A DNA stretch of 63,328 bases from Gardnerella massiliensis (GTDB taxonomy: Bacteria; Actinomycetota; Actinomycetes; Actinomycetales; Bifidobacteriaceae), in assembly GCF_003408845.1 (NCBI RefSeq), contig NZ_LRTV01000008.1:1-63328 (forward strand), read 5' to 3'. The notes beneath the pieces are model-generated. The model saw nothing but the letters and a program-made list of their open reading frames with translations. It was not told where the DNA came from and did not search any database. Below, one piece after another: positions 28,664 through 37,488 of the stretch. The translations under genes and the position numbers were made by a program. Positions within the stretch are counted from its first letter, which is position 1, and the number at the start of each line of letters is the position of its first letter.

Positions 28664-30181
28664 ATGAGCATTCTTGATTCATACACTACGACTTTCGGTT
28701 TGGTTAAAAAAATTGATGCTTTTGGGTATCTAAATTATTTGAAGCAGCATCCTGAGGAGCCTCGAAAGCATGGCAAAGTGCTTCTGGTTACTGCGGATAC
28801 TCCCCTTAAAGCATCTCGCGGCGAGGGCAAAACAACCACCACTATTGCTTTGGTGGATGCGTTGCGTGAGCGTGGTGTAGATGCGGCTGCGGTTCTTCGT
28901 CAGCCAAGCATGGGCATTACGGCAGCTGGTTCTAAAGGTGGCGCAAGTGGCGGCGGTAAGTCTTCGCTTGCACACCCTGAGCTGATTGACTGGGGCTTGT
29001 GTGGCGAGATGGCTGCTATTGCCTGTGCTCAGAATTTACTAGTTTCGTTCGCTGAAAAGGCGATTGATGATGGCTTGCTTGATACCATTTTGGTGCCTCG
29101 TGTAAGTGAGGTTCCTTCGCGTTCGTTGCGCAGTATTGCCGTTGATTTTGGCAAGGGTACTGTTCCTGAGCGTGTGGTGTTGACGCCAACTTGCGAGCTT
29201 ATGCAAATTGTGGTGTTGTCTCGCAGTATGGATGAAATTTCCGAGCGTGTCGCCGCTATGATTGCTGGCACGAAGGATGGTAAGCCTGTTAAGTTTGGCG
29301 ACTTTGTTGACTTGTGGCGTATTACAAATATTCTCGCCGATGCTGTAAAGCCTGCAAAAACGGAAACTATTAACGGCTCTCCGATTTATGTGCACTGCGG
29401 CCCGTTCGCAAACGTTTCGCTTGGTATTCCAAGTTTGGTAAGCGTTGAAATGGCTTGCGCTGAGCACGATGTTGTAGTTGTTGAAGCAGGATATGGCACG
29501 GATGCTGGCGCTCAAAAGTGGTTGGATATTGCTTCTCGCGAGTTTGGTGCTGCATGGCCGGCTGCGGCTGTGGTTGTTACGCGCGCGACGACTTGGCGCG
29601 ATGACGAAACTTTGGCTTGGCGTTATCCGTTCCATGTTGCTCGTCTTGAGTCGCTTAATATTCCTACTTTCCCGTTGATTAATTTGTGGGAAGGTGAGGA
29701 TGATCAAGTGCCTGAATTGTTGGAGCAGGCTAAGACGTTGGGCTTCCGCGAGCCGATTGTTGGCAATTTGTTCCGCGATGGCGGCGATGGTTTGGCGGAT
29801 CAGCTTGACGATTTTGTGTCGGTAATTAGTGCTGATGCTGAAACGCAAGTGCCAGAAAGTCGCAGAGGTCAAGCGCTTTTGGATCGCGTTAAGTTGCTGT
29901 GTGAAGAAGCGTATGGCGTTCCGTCTGAGCGTGTGATTGAAAAAGATGGTTTTGAGGATTCATTATCTGCAGCTGCTGATTTGTGTGCAAATGCTGGCGT
30001 TGATTTTAACAGCCTTGCGTTGGTGGCAGTTAAGTCTCCTGCGACTATGACTGACGACGATCACAAGCCGTTTGAGGAGCATACTGTTACCTTAAAGAAG
30101 GTGGAAGTTCACGCTGGTGCTGGCGTTGTGCAAGTGAATCTTACTTCTTCTCTCACAACTCCTATGCCAAAAATCGTATGA
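28664..30181 (+). CDS. fhs: Formate-tetrahydrofolate ligase
   Basis: Makes 10-formyl-THF from formate, THF and ATP. ATG 28664 follows AGAGGGG (28654-28660). The 505-residue protein has the P-loop ASRGEGKTTTTIAL, the RQPSMGITAAGSKGGASGGG signature in part, and a C-terminal SPATM... end close to the usual PTMPGL-type motif (SLTTPMPKIV). It is about 50 residues shorter than most FTHFS proteins, but the core motifs are intact. Confidence 0.92.
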   Translation: MSILDSYTTTFGLVKKIDAFGYLNYLKQHPEEPRKHGKVLLVTADTPLKASRGEGKTTTTIALVDALRERGVDAAAVLRQPSMGITAAGSKGGASGGGKSSLAHPELIDWGLCGEMAAIACAQNLLVSFAEKAIDDGLLDTILVPRVSEVPSRSLRSIAVDFGKGTVPERVVLTPTCELMQIVVLSRSMDEISERVAAMIAGTKDGKPVKFGDFVDLWRITNILADAVKPAKTETINGSPIYVHCGPFANVSLGIPSLVSVEMACAEHDVVVVEAGYGTDAGAQKWLDIASREFGAAWPAAAVVVTRATTWRDDETLAWRYPFHVARLESLNIPTFPLINLWEGEDDQVPELLEQAKTLGFREPIVGNLFRDGGDGLADQLDDFVSVISADAETQVPESRRGQALLDRVKLLCEEAYGVPSERVIEKDGFEDSLSAAADLCANAGVDFNSLALVAVKSPATMTDDDHKPFEEHTVTLKKVEVHAGAGVVQVNLTSSLTTPMPKIV

Positions 30182-30240
30182 TTTATTTGGTGCGTTTGAC
30201 TCAATCGCACTTTAATTGTGCTTTTAATTGCACTTTGTAA

Positions 30241-30421
30241 ATCTGCCCGCTTAAGCTGTTGAGCTTTGCGGGCGCGACGACCTGCTTTCGCGTTTAGGGC
30301 GTAGCGCGCGAAAGCAATTCGGAGCGGAAACTCGCTTAGGTTGGAAGTCCAGTGGACTTCCAACGCGAGTTTCGTTGCGAGCGCGTTAACCGCGGGAGCC
30401 GTGTGCTCTTTGCGGGCAGAT
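30241..30421. repeat. Palindromic intergenic repeat (family A) with 10-bp terminal inverted repeats
   Basis: The element is bounded by perfect inverted ends ATCTGCCCGC (30241-30250) and GCGGGCAGAT (30412-30421). Inside are nested palindromes, including GTTGGAAGTCC/GGACTTCCAAC and a CGCGCGAAAGCAATTCGGAG segment also found near 61575 and at the end of the window. No ORF is supported. It fills the fhs-rsmI gap. MITE-like in form, without a visible target duplication. Confidence 0.75.
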
Positions 30422-30510
30422 ATTTTGCAAATGTAGTAATATACTCGGCTGTAAAGTAATAAGCGTATATGGTGCGTATAACGCATATCAGTAGTTGGCT
30501 AGGAGTAAAA

Positions 30511-31452
30511 ATGAGCGAGATTGAATCTGAAGAAACTAAAAATAATACTTCAGAAAATCGCAGTGAATGCGGCAAAGTCTTTCTCGCAGCAACTCCTATT
30601 GGCAATATGGGTGACGCTTCTGCGCGACTAATCAATCTCCTTGAAACGGCGGATATTGTGGCGGCTGAAGATACGCGCCGCCTCTACGATTTAGCAAACC
30701 GTCTTGGCGTTCACGTCGTTGGGCGAGTTGTCGCTTACCACGATCACAACGAGCGCAATAAGGCGGACGGCCTACTCGATGAAGTGGAGCAAGGTGCTAA
30801 AGTTCTTGTAGTTTCCGACGCTGGAATGCCGACTATTAATGATCCCGGCTTAGCTATTGTTCGTCGCGCAATCGAGCGCGGTCTTCCTGTTACCTGTGCT
30901 CCAGGTCCTAGCGCTGTTCTGGATGCGCTCGCACTTTCCGGGCTCCCAACTGACCGCTTCTGCTACGAAGGCTTCTTGCCACGCAAATCTGGTGAGCGTC
31001 AGCAGCATTTGCGTTCGTTGCGCGCAGAGCGTCGAACGATTGTGTTCTATGAGGCTCCACACCGTATCGCGGAAGCTATGGAGGACGTGCTAGCTGTGCT
31101 CGGCCCTAATCGTCCAATGGCATTGTGCCGTGAACTCACCAAAGATTTTGAGGAGATTCGTCGCGGAAGCGTGCAGAGTATTCGTGACGGCGTTTTGGAG
31201 GATCCTCCTCGCGGCGAAATAGTGCTGGTTATTGGTGGCGCTAACGATGATGAAGTGCGGGAAGAAAGTACCGATTTAAGTGTGGAAGCGCTTGCCGAGC
31301 TTGCAATTAATTGCGCCGAAACGGAAGGCTTACGCATTAAAGAAGCGATTACTAAAGTAGTACGGGAGCATCCATTTGCGGACGGTTCTTTCGCTCATCG
31401 CAAGCAAGTGTATGAAGCAGTGCTGAAGCGCAAAGGTGATGTACAAGAGTAG
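30511..31452 (+). CDS. rsmI: 16S rRNA (cytidine1402-2'-O)-methyltransferase
   Basis: SAM-dependent methylation of C1402 in 16S rRNA. ATG 30511 follows AGGAG (30501-30505). The 313-residue protein shows the RsmI motifs VFLAATPIGNMGDASARL, AAEDTRRLY, SDAGMPTINDPG and CAPGPSAVLDALALSGLPT, then FYEAPHRI. An acidic ~20-residue N-terminus precedes the core. After the stop, the last codons GTACAAGAGTA are repeated in tandem. Confidence 0.95.
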   Translation: MSEIESEETKNNTSENRSECGKVFLAATPIGNMGDASARLINLLETADIVAAEDTRRLYDLANRLGVHVVGRVVAYHDHNERNKADGLLDEVEQGAKVLVVSDAGMPTINDPGLAIVRRAIERGLPVTCAPGPSAVLDALALSGLPTDRFCYEGFLPRKSGERQQHLRSLRAERRTIVFYEAPHRIAEAMEDVLAVLGPNRPMALCRELTKDFEEIRRGSVQSIRDGVLEDPPRGEIVLVIGGANDDEVREESTDLSVEALAELAINCAETEGLRIKEAITKVVREHPFADGSFAHRKQVYEAVLKRKGDVQE

Positions 31453-31484
31453 AGTAACGTACAAGAGTAACGTACAAGAGTAAC
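31441..31484. repeat. Tandem copies of the rsmI gene end
   Basis: GTACAAGAGTA, which contains the start of the rsmI stop codon (31450-31452), recurs at 31459 and 31472 as GTACAAGAGTAAC with 13-base spacing. Confidence 0.85.
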
Positions 31485-31555
31485 GTGTTTTGCAAAAAGG
31501 TAACACTCTGCATTAAGACGAATATCAGCGAAACGAAAGTTAAACTAACCTTTAC

Positions 31556-31819
31556 TTAACGTTGGCAATAATCGTACGCTGCAAATAGTATGTCGAAACT
31601 ATATCGCACATCTGGACCGCCTTGTTGCGCAATGTATTCTAATAATTTGGCGTCGGCGGCGGGATTTGCAATAACCCATCGACGCAACTCTGGAATATGT
31701 TTCGCAATATGCCATAGTATTTTCGTTGGCGTGTCTGGATTTATAGCAACTTGTGGCGTAAGTATTATTGGAGGTTGCGGTGGTGGCGTCGGCTGCACTG
31801 CTTGCGTCGGTTTTGTCAT
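31556..31819 (-). CDS. Small vLRR-type protein
   Basis: An 87-residue protein: a Pro/Gln-rich N-terminus (about 20 residues) and one conserved helical unit with INPDTPTKILWHIAKHIPEL, RRWVIANPAADAKLLEYIAQ and GG. This matches the variant leucine-rich repeat found in larger Bifidobacteriaceae proteins, as I recall the family; here the module is nearly the whole protein. Its ATG 31819 overlaps the stop of the upstream gene as ATGA, so the two are coupled. Function unknown. Confidence 0.65.
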   Translation of the reverse strand: MTKPTQAVQPTPPPQPPIILTPQVAINPDTPTKILWHIAKHIPELRRWVIANPAADAKLLEYIAQQGGPDVRYSFDILFAAYDYCQR

Positions 31820-32568
31820 GTTGTCCTCATTTCTTCTTTAAGATGATGTATCCACTCGCGTGCGCGAACGGAACCAGGGAAGTAGGGGTTTGCGTTAAGA
31901 ATCCGTATGCAATTATTCAAATCGATGCAGTAGCGCTCTATTAATGAGTGTGCAACACTTTTTCGATACGGTTCGTAATATTCGTTTTCGCATGGCGTAT
32001 ACGCTAAATCGCAAATAGTACGTTCTGGAGTAGTTACTCGAACGTCTCCAATAACAACATAATCTTCGTCACTAAGCTGTCTGCGAAATGAGCGTATTGC
32101 GTGATCGTGCGGCTTCCTTCGACAATTGCTGTAGTTAATAATATCGATATTTACCGGGAACGTTCCGCCTAACCATACCCAGGCTGCAGTAAATGAACAG
32201 ACAATACTCTCCTCTGGTATGAGATTACTTATAATTTTGCCTCGCCCTTTGGTGGAAAGTGCCAGGGATTGCGTATATCCGCTTTGCGTGCTCAGCTGGT
32301 TGAATACTCCCAATTGAGAAAGTTTTTTCATGCACATAGGTCCTGGAAGTTGACTGTTGCCAAGTAATGTTGGGAATTCATTGTTGCTAGATTTATTGAC
32401 GTCTTCCAAAGTTGCGCTGATCTGGAGATTTGCGTTGGTGCGAATAGCGTAGTGTTCCTGGGGTGTTGTCAACGCGTGTGTTGCGGGCAGAGGGTTGTGT
32501 GCTGCTGGCAGGGGGTTGTATGCTGCTGGCAGAGCGGACGCGGCGTGTAGCATCTGGTTGTGTTGCAT
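31816..32568 (-). CDS. AbiEi-like antitoxin-type protein with N-terminal repeats
   Basis: A 250-residue protein. Its C-terminal half has the pattern typical of AbiEi-family antitoxin-like proteins: SFTAAWVWLGG, the RRK..H region, DYVVIGDVRVTTPERTICDL and an arginine/leucine-rich end. The N-terminus carries PLPAAHN-type repeats encoded by 21-bp tandem DNA units (32479-32541). No AbiEii nucleotidyltransferase toxin lies next to it; its coupled partner is the vLRR protein. ATG 32568 follows AAGGTGAG. Role in defence or gene control is inference. Confidence 0.55.
   Translation of the reverse strand: MQHNQMLHAASALPAAYNPLPAAHNPLPATHALTTPQEHYAIRTNANLQISATLEDVNKSSNNEFPTLLGNSQLPGPMCMKKLSQLGVFNQLSTQSGYTQSLALSTKGRGKIISNLIPEESIVCSFTAAWVWLGGTFPVNIDIINYSNCRRKPHDHAIRSFRRQLSDEDYVVIGDVRVTTPERTICDLAYTPCENEYYEPYRKSVAHSLIERYCIDLNNCIRILNANPYFPGSVRAREWIHHLKEEMRTT
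32479..32541. repeat. Three 21-bp tandem units inside the AbiEi-like gene
   Basis: Units start at 32479, 32500 and 32521 (TGCTGCTGGCAG core), in frame, encoding AAYNPLP/AAHNPLP/ATHA repeats near the N-terminus. In-frame copy change would vary the leader length only. Confidence 0.8.
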
Positions 32569-32769
32569 AACTCACCTTCTTTCTCGGTATATTTGACTTC
32601 GCTGACCTTGGGGTGAGGTCTATTGTTGTTGCGTTTGCGAAGTGTCTTGTTTGTGCATAGAGATGAGATTAACTTGAGAGTTTTGCGTGCGCCATAGTGC
32701 GTTAAAAAGTTGTGGATATGTGTATGCAAGTACTAGCACTGTCCGCGCTGAACAAGATAATATTGGGCT

Positions 32770-34641
32770 ATGAGTCATATTTTGGTGAATGTTGCTTGGC
32801 CGTATGCTAACGGCCCTCGTCATATTGGTCACGTTGCTGGATTTGGAGTTCCTTCAGACGTGTATGCGCGCTACGAGCGCATGAAAGGCAATGACGTATT
32901 AATGGTGTCGGGTACGGATGAACACGGCACGCCGATTTTGGTTGAGGCAGATAAAGAAGGTGTGAGTGCGCAGGAGCTTGCGAACCGTTATAATCGCGTG
33001 ATTACTAAAGATTTGTGCGATTTGGGCTTGAGCTACGATTTGTTTACGCGCACAACTACCGCAAATCACGAACATGTTGTGCAGGAGATGTTCCGACAGT
33101 GTTTGAAGAACGGTTATATTTATAAGGGTACGCAGAAGGTTGCTATTTCTCCTTCCACTGGACGCACTTTGCCGGATCGCTATATCGAAGGTACATGCCC
33201 GTTGTGTGGCGCGGATGGCGCTCGCGGCGACCAGTGTGATGCGTGTGGCAATGAGCTTGATCCTGATGAATTGATTAACCCAATTTCTAAGATTAATGGT
33301 GAAACGCCTCGTTTTGAAGAAACTGAGCATTATTTCCTCGATTTGCCGGCGTTGGCTGAAGCAAATGTTAATTGGCTTCGTTCTCGTGACGGCTGGCGCA
33401 CAAACGTTATTAATTTCTCGCTTGGTTTGTTTAAGGAAGTAAAACCGCGTGCTATTACGCGCGATATCGACTGGGGTATTCCGGTTCCTGTGGAAGGTTG
33501 GGTTGATAATCCAAATAAGCGTTTGTACGTGTGGTTTGATGCGGTAATCGGTTACTTGTCTGCGTCTATCGAATGGGCGCGTCGCCAAGGTAAGCCGGAT
33601 GCTTGGCGCGACTGGTGGTGTGATCCTAAGTCTCCTGGCTACTACTTTATGGGTAAAGATAATATTACTTTCCATTCTCAGATTTGGCCTTCGGAAATGC
33701 TCGCCTATAACGGAGCAGGCTCTAAGGGCGGCGAGGCAGGCGTTTATGGCCCGCTTAATATGCCGGAGCAGGTTGTGGCTTCTGAGTTCATGACTATGGA
33801 AGGTAAGAAGTTTAGTTCTTCGCGTGGCATTGTGATTTATGTGAAGGATATTTTGGCTCGTTACCCTGTGGATGCGGTTCGCTATTACATTTCTATTGCA
33901 GGTCCGGAAAATTCCGACGCCGATTTTACTTGGTCTGAGTTTGCTCGTCACAATAATGAGGAGCTTGCCGCAAGTTGGGGTAATCTTGTCAACCGCGTAG
34001 CAAATCTTATTAACAAGAATTTTGGTGTTATTCCTCCACTTGATGAAGATTCGATGACTGCTATGGATCGTGCTTTGCTCGATCAGACTTCTGACGCTTT
34101 TGCTTTGGTTGGCGGTTTGATTGAGCGTCACCATCAGAAGAATGCTCTTACTGAAGCTATGCGTGTGGTTGCGGATATTAATAAATATATTTCCGCTACC
34201 GAGCCTTGGAAGATTAAGGATGATGAAGCGCGCCTAGGAACCGTACTGCATGTTGCGGCCCAAGCTGTGTCGGATGCTAATCACTTGCTTGCTCCATTCT
34301 TGCCTCATTCTGCGCAAAAGGTCTGGGAAGCGCTTGGTGGTACTGGTGTGTTCTCCCCGTTACCTCGTATTGAGGAAGTAGAGGATTTGGATAATCCGGA
34401 CTTTAAGTATCCGATTATTACTGGTGATTATCGTTTGGGTGAGACGGTGCATCCTTGGGAGAGTGAAGAGTTGGTTGCTGGCACGCCTGTGCCGAAGCCA
34501 ACGCCTATTTTTGCGAAGATTCCTAAGGAAGCTGTGGATGAAGAGCTTGAGCGTTTTGCTTCTGCGTTGGCTGAACGTCAGCGTGCTGAAGCTGAACGTT
34601 TAGCTGCGGCAAAAAAATCTTTGGAAAATAGTGGGGAATAG
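32770..34641 (+). CDS. metG: Methionyl-tRNA synthetase
   Basis: Charges tRNA-Met. The 623-residue class I synthetase has the HIGH motif in RHIGHVAGF, a four-Cys zinc knuckle ([18 protein letters not shown]) and the KMSKS equivalent KKFSSSRG. The anticodon-binding helical domain follows and the C-terminus is a short Ala/Glu/Arg-rich helix, with no fused tRNA-binding domain. ATG 32770 lacks a clear ribosome site and follows TTGGGCT. It is divergent from the AbiEi-like gene, with a 201-base gap. Confidence 0.96.
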   Translation: MSHILVNVAWPYANGPRHIGHVAGFGVPSDVYARYERMKGNDVLMVSGTDEHGTPILVEADKEGVSAQELANRYNRVITKDLCDLGLSYDLFTRTTTANHEHVVQEMFRQCLKNGYIYKGTQKVAISPSTGRTLPDRYIEGTCPLCGADGARGDQCDACGNELDPDELINPISKINGETPRFEETEHYFLDLPALAEANVNWLRSRDGWRTNVINFSLGLFKEVKPRAITRDIDWGIPVPVEGWVDNPNKRLYVWFDAVIGYLSASIEWARRQGKPDAWRDWWCDPKSPGYYFMGKDNITFHSQIWPSEMLAYNGAGSKGGEAGVYGPLNMPEQVVASEFMTMEGKKFSSSRGIVIYVKDILARYPVDAVRYYISIAGPENSDADFTWSEFARHNNEELAASWGNLVNRVANLINKNFGVIPPLDEDSMTAMDRALLDQTSDAFALVGGLIERHHQKNALTEAMRVVADINKYISATEPWKIKDDEARLGTVLHVAAQAVSDANHLLAPFLPHSAQKVWEALGGTGVFSPLPRIEEVEDLDNPDFKYPIITGDYRLGETVHPWESEELVAGTPVPKPTPIFAKIPKEAVDEELERFASALAERQRAEAERLAAAKKSLENSGE

Positions 34642-34844
34642 GTTGAAAAATTTAGCTAAATTGTCGTAGTATAGTAAAAATAGCGGTTGTTTTCTTATTG
34701 GAAAATATTTTAAGGAAATTTTAAGGAAAAACCTCTTTTCTTTGAACGAATGTTTAGCTATACTAACAAATGTTAATGGTTCGCCATTAGCGAGGTTCGT
34801 TCGCGAACCCCATAATTGAAACCTTCTTCTCTCTTTCTCTCTGC

Positions 34845-34879
34845 CCCGGCGGGTTTTCTTCCCCGCCGGGCTTCTTTTT
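34845..34879 (+). terminator. Rho-independent terminator downstream of metG
   Basis: CCCGGCGGG (34845-34853) pairs perfectly with CCCGCCGGG (34862-34870), and CTTCTTTTT follows. It lies about 200 bases after metG. Confidence 0.9.
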
Positions 34880-34882
34880 ATA

Positions 34883-34944
34883 GTTTGCGCGACGACCTGC
34901 TTGAGCGCGCGCTGTGCTGCGCTCAAGCAGGTCGTCGCGCAAAC
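34883..34944. repeat. Perfect 24-bp inverted repeat (family A)
   Basis: Arms 34883-34906 and 34921-34944 are exact reverse complements around a 14-base centre. The core GCGCGACGACCTGC recurs in the other intergenic repeats at 30275, 35268 and 62075. It starts 4 bases after the metG terminator. Confidence 0.9.
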
Positions 34945-34956
34945 CCGAGGAATTTT

Positions 34957-35025
34957 CCGGCAAATGTTCCACAAAACCGCCAAAACAGCAACAAACGCCG
35001 GAGAAAAATCTCCCGCAAATGTTCC
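34957..35025. repeat. ~53-bp AAATGTTCC repeat (family B), two units
   Basis: AATGTTCC at 34963 and 35018 marks two units. The unit CCGGCAAATGTTCC...CAACAAACGCCGG has inverted ends (CCGGC/GCCGG). It follows directly after the 24-bp palindrome. Similar units occur at 35385, 58295-58354, 61741-61908 and 62097. Confidence 0.8.
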
Positions 35026-35138
35026 TGTAGCTTTGCAGTATTGCTTCTGCGAACAGTGAGTATTTGTTGATTAGTGGGCTTTAACAGTATTGCTCCGCGG
35101 ACGTTGAGTATTTATTGCCTAGAGAACACTAGCGTCCG

Positions 35139-35282
35139 TGCTGAGAAAAGACACGCTCGCGCGGGTAACGCGCTCGCTACTGAGCTTGCGTTGAAAGCAC
35201 ACCGTGCTTTCAACTTGAGCAAGCTCACGCTCCGAGTTGCTTTCGCGCGCGCAATGCTGCGCGAAAGCAGGTCGTCGCGCCT
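35139..35282. repeat. Palindromic intergenic repeat (family A)
   Basis: Contains GTTGAAAGCAC/GTGCTTTCAAC hairpin (around 35190-35213), GAGCTTGC/GCAAGCTC and GCTTTCGCGC/GCGCGAAAGC (35239-35268), ending in the shared GGTCGTCGCGC. The stretch 34945-35138 before it holds two degenerate copies of an ~65-base CAGTATTGCT...TGAGTATTT unit and no convincing gene. Confidence 0.75.
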
Positions 35283-35390
35283 GCGATGCTGAAAACTTTC
35301 GAGGCTCATAAGAGTAACTATTTACGTCGCGCAGCCAAACACCAGCCAAAACAGCTACAAAACCCAGTTAAAGCTCCCGCAAATGTTCCA

Positions 35391-35426
35391 AAAAGCGCAA
35401 ACAAAAGCGCAAACAAAAGCGCAAAC
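35391..35426. repeat. Three 12-bp tandem units after a single family B unit
   Basis: AAAAGCGCAAAC repeats at 35391, 35403 and 35415, immediately next to the pepC terminator, which reuses the AAGCGCA sequence. A single B-type unit with AAATGTTCC (35381-35389) lies just before. Confidence 0.85.
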
Positions 35427-35429
35427 AAA

Positions 35430-35460
35430 AAGCGCAGACTGCAAAAAGCAATCTGCGCTT
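35430..35460 (-). terminator. Rho-independent terminator for pepC
   Basis: AAGCGCAGA (35430-35438) with TCTGCGCTT (35452-35460), plus inner GC pairs, form a hairpin; on the minus strand it is followed by TTTTGTTTG. It lies about 45 bases after the pepC stop. Confidence 0.75.
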
Positions 35461-35462
35461 AT

Positions 35463-35500
35463 ATAGTTACGTAATACTTACATAGTTACGTAATACTTAA
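35463..35500. repeat. Two 19-bp tandem units just after the pepC stop
   Basis: ATAGTTACGTAATACTTAC at 35463-35481 and 35482-35500 (last base differs). The block ends two bases from the pepC stop codon (35503-35505). Confidence 0.85.
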
Positions 35501-35502
35501 AT

Positions 35503-36948
35503 TTAGTTGCAACGCCTTGAAAGCGGAGCCCACGGATCAAGCATCACTGGTTCTTGCTCTAAGACGGCAAGAGTTGCTTCATCGAGGTACTTCTTATTGA
35601 TGATTACTTCGGTAACGTAGCGGTCGAACCATTCTGCAGAACCAACGTAGTATCCGTCGTCGCCGTTTTCCTTGCCCCAGCTGTTCTCAATCTTCCAGCG
35701 ATCTGGCTCGCCAGCTTCGTTGAGGTTTACGCCGGTGAAGGTCATGGCGTGGTTGCCTAAGCAATCCATGTATTCCAATCCCTTTGCCTTATCAAACGTG
35801 AATTCGACGTCAAAGAGCTGGTCTACGCGCACAACTGCAGGATCGAAGAAGCCGCTGTCACGCAAGGAGAATTGCGTGCAATCGCATGCAAACCAAATTG
35901 GGTGACCGTCGCTGAGCTGCGCTACGGCTGCTTTGCGGAACACTTCGAGAGGAACGTTCACAAATTCCAGCTCATCAGTTTCAGCAACATTGGTGCTGTA
36001 CTTGAGTTGATAGAGCTTGTTGAAAGGAGTTCGCTTCATAGGGGAGTTGCACAACGTTACGAAATCGTTTACGTCAACTGGCACATATTTCTTGACAAAC
36101 TCGAGTGGAGTGATGCCGTATTCGCGAATCATTGGACGCTCATCTTTGCCAGTCTTTGGCTTTTCGTCCTTCTTTTCTTCGCCAGCTTGTTCGCCGCCCT
36201 TATTTTCTTCCTTCTTTTCGTCCTTCTTGTCGTCATCGTCTTTAGTGCGTGCGAAGAAGTCGAACTTTGCTGGAGGCTCGCCGAGCGCAATAGTTGTCAT
36301 GCGATAAACGGTTTCCAAATCGCGGACTTTCATTTCGCGCAATTCTTCCAAAGAGGAGCCGTTCTTATGAGCTTCGCGCAACTCGCATGCAAACTCGCGC
36401 AACTTGGTATTGATGTACTGCACGAAGGCATCGGAATCGGTTGCGTTCTGTGAATCTGGGTACACGCTCTTTGGTACGAGTCCGTACTTGTTTACCAAGT
36501 TGACGAACATCTGCCACCAACCGCCGTCGTCGATTGGGCCGTAGTTAATGCATTCAAAAACTCGACTATCAATTGGCTCGTCCAAAGTTGCCAACACGTT
36601 TTCCAAATAAGCGTTTGCTTTTTCAATCTTGTCCCAGAAGAACAGATAGCTTTCTGAAAACTCAAAGTCTTCCAAGTTCCACTTGTGCATTAATTCGTAA
36701 CGCAAAGTGTTAAGAGATGCGAACATCCAGCAGCGGCCGGAGTGCTGTTGGTTGGTGATGCTTCCTTGCTTTAATTCCACGGAGAAATCGCGTGGCAAGG
36801 CGCGCTTACCTTGGTAGCTGGTGGCAGCTTTAAGTACACCATTGCTAACCGCTGCGTTTGCGGCAAGGAGATTAGCTCGTTGTTCGTTGAAGTGCTTGGA
36901 ATATGTTTGTACGTGTTCGAGGGTTACGGCTTTTACGTTTTCGGCCAT
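35503..36948 (-). CDS. pepC: Aminopeptidase C (C1B, bleomycin-hydrolase family)
   Basis: Cytoplasmic cysteine aminopeptidase. The 481-residue protein has the full triad: Cys73 in QQHSGRCWMFAS, His400 in CLGNHAMTF, and Asn422 in KIENSWG. Residues about 236-271 are a Lys/Asp/Glu/Gly-rich insertion (KDDDDKKDEKKEENK...) not seen in the typical family and likely a surface loop. ATG 36948 has AAAGGAG (revcomp of 36961-36967) upstream. It would trim peptides delivered by the neighbouring importer, which is divergently transcribed. Confidence 0.94.
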   Translation of the reverse strand: MAENVKAVTLEHVQTYSKHFNEQRANLLAANAAVSNGVLKAATSYQGKRALPRDFSVELKQGSITNQQHSGRCWMFASLNTLRYELMHKWNLEDFEFSESYLFFWDKIEKANAYLENVLATLDEPIDSRVFECINYGPIDDGGWWQMFVNLVNKYGLVPKSVYPDSQNATDSDAFVQYINTKLREFACELREAHKNGSSLEELREMKVRDLETVYRMTTIALGEPPAKFDFFARTKDDDDKKDEKKEENKGGEQAGEEKKDEKPKTGKDERPMIREYGITPLEFVKKYVPVDVNDFVTLCNSPMKRTPFNKLYQLKYSTNVAETDELEFVNVPLEVFRKAAVAQLSDGHPIWFACDCTQFSLRDSGFFDPAVVRVDQLFDVEFTFDKAKGLEYMDCLGNHAMTFTGVNLNEAGEPDRWKIENSWGKENGDDGYYVGSAEWFDRYVTEVIINKKYLDEATLAVLEQEPVMLDPWAPLSRRCN

Positions 36949-37271
36949 GGGTCTTCTTTATCTCCTTTACGGTTTGTAATACGAATAACAGTCATTGTAG
37001 CTGTTGCAATGTCATGTGCGTGTTTCTTGTTTGTGCCTATTTCCGGCATTTATAAGAATAATATTAAATATTTTTATAAAAGTGTAATTTTTCCGTTAAA
37101 TATTTTGTTTTTGTAATTATATTCTGAATTTATTATATTTAGAAATAATGCGTATTTTTAGTTTGAAAAATAAAAATTTTGTTAAATATAATTTGTGTTT
37201 TTGCGAAATGTTATGCCGCAGAATCCTTGATATTATGCGTTTTCGTACTATGTTTATAACGTACTTACCGC

Positions 37272-37287
37272 TTGCACAAGTGTGCAA
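37272..37287. promoter_or_regulatory. 16-bp palindrome upstream of the peptide-importer promoter
   Basis: TTGCAC-AAGT-GTGCAA is a perfect dyad about 56 bases before the -35 of the importer promoter. It looks like an operator. The surrounding 36950-37340 is very AT-rich, without a gene I can support. Confidence 0.4.
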
Positions 37288-37342
37288 TATAGTATTAGTT
37301 TTGCCAAAAAACATGTTACAAAAATATTTTCTGTTTGGGCGT

Positions 37343-37370
37343 TTGTACATAGCTTGGCTAAAAATATACT
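37343..37370 (+). promoter_or_regulatory. Promoter of the peptide ABC importer operon
   Basis: TTGTAC (37343-37348), 16 bases, then TATACT (37365-37370). Transcription would start near 37377, giving a ~110-base leader before the small ORF. Confidence 0.6.
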
Positions 37371-37379
37371 AATTATGTG

Positions 37380-37488
37380 TCCCGGGTTGATGAGGGTCAA
37401 TCCAAGCGCGCCCTTTTGAAGGGGAACGATGGACTAAGACGGTACTGCTATAAATCGCCAGGTTTGTGGTACCGATTGGAGGTAAACA
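37380..37488 (+). ncRNA. Structured leader RNA of unknown class before the peptide importer
   Basis: Three hairpins can be drawn in a row: GGGTTGA/TCAATCC (37385-37405), CCCTTTTGAAGGGG (37410-37425), and CGGTAC/GTACCG (37440-37474, wide loop). The G/C-rich block stands out from the AT-rich DNA before it. It ends just upstream of the ribosome site TGGAGGT of the leader ORF. It matches no riboswitch consensus I know. Confidence 0.45.

Noticed and set aside
32899..34134. 411-codon open frame antisense to metG
   Set aside because: The plus strand is a complete methionyl-tRNA synthetase; the antisense product is Arg/Asn/Ile-rich without domains, a by-product of codon bias.
37148..37372. 74-codon frame in the AT-rich gap between pepC and the importer
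   Set aside because: No ribosome site, composition follows the AT-rich DNA, and it overlaps the operator-like dyad and promoter.
37380..37488. T-box riboswitch before the peptide importer
   Set aside because: GGTACC occurs, but the T-box bulge sequence GGTGGNACCGCG and the specifier loop layout are not found.
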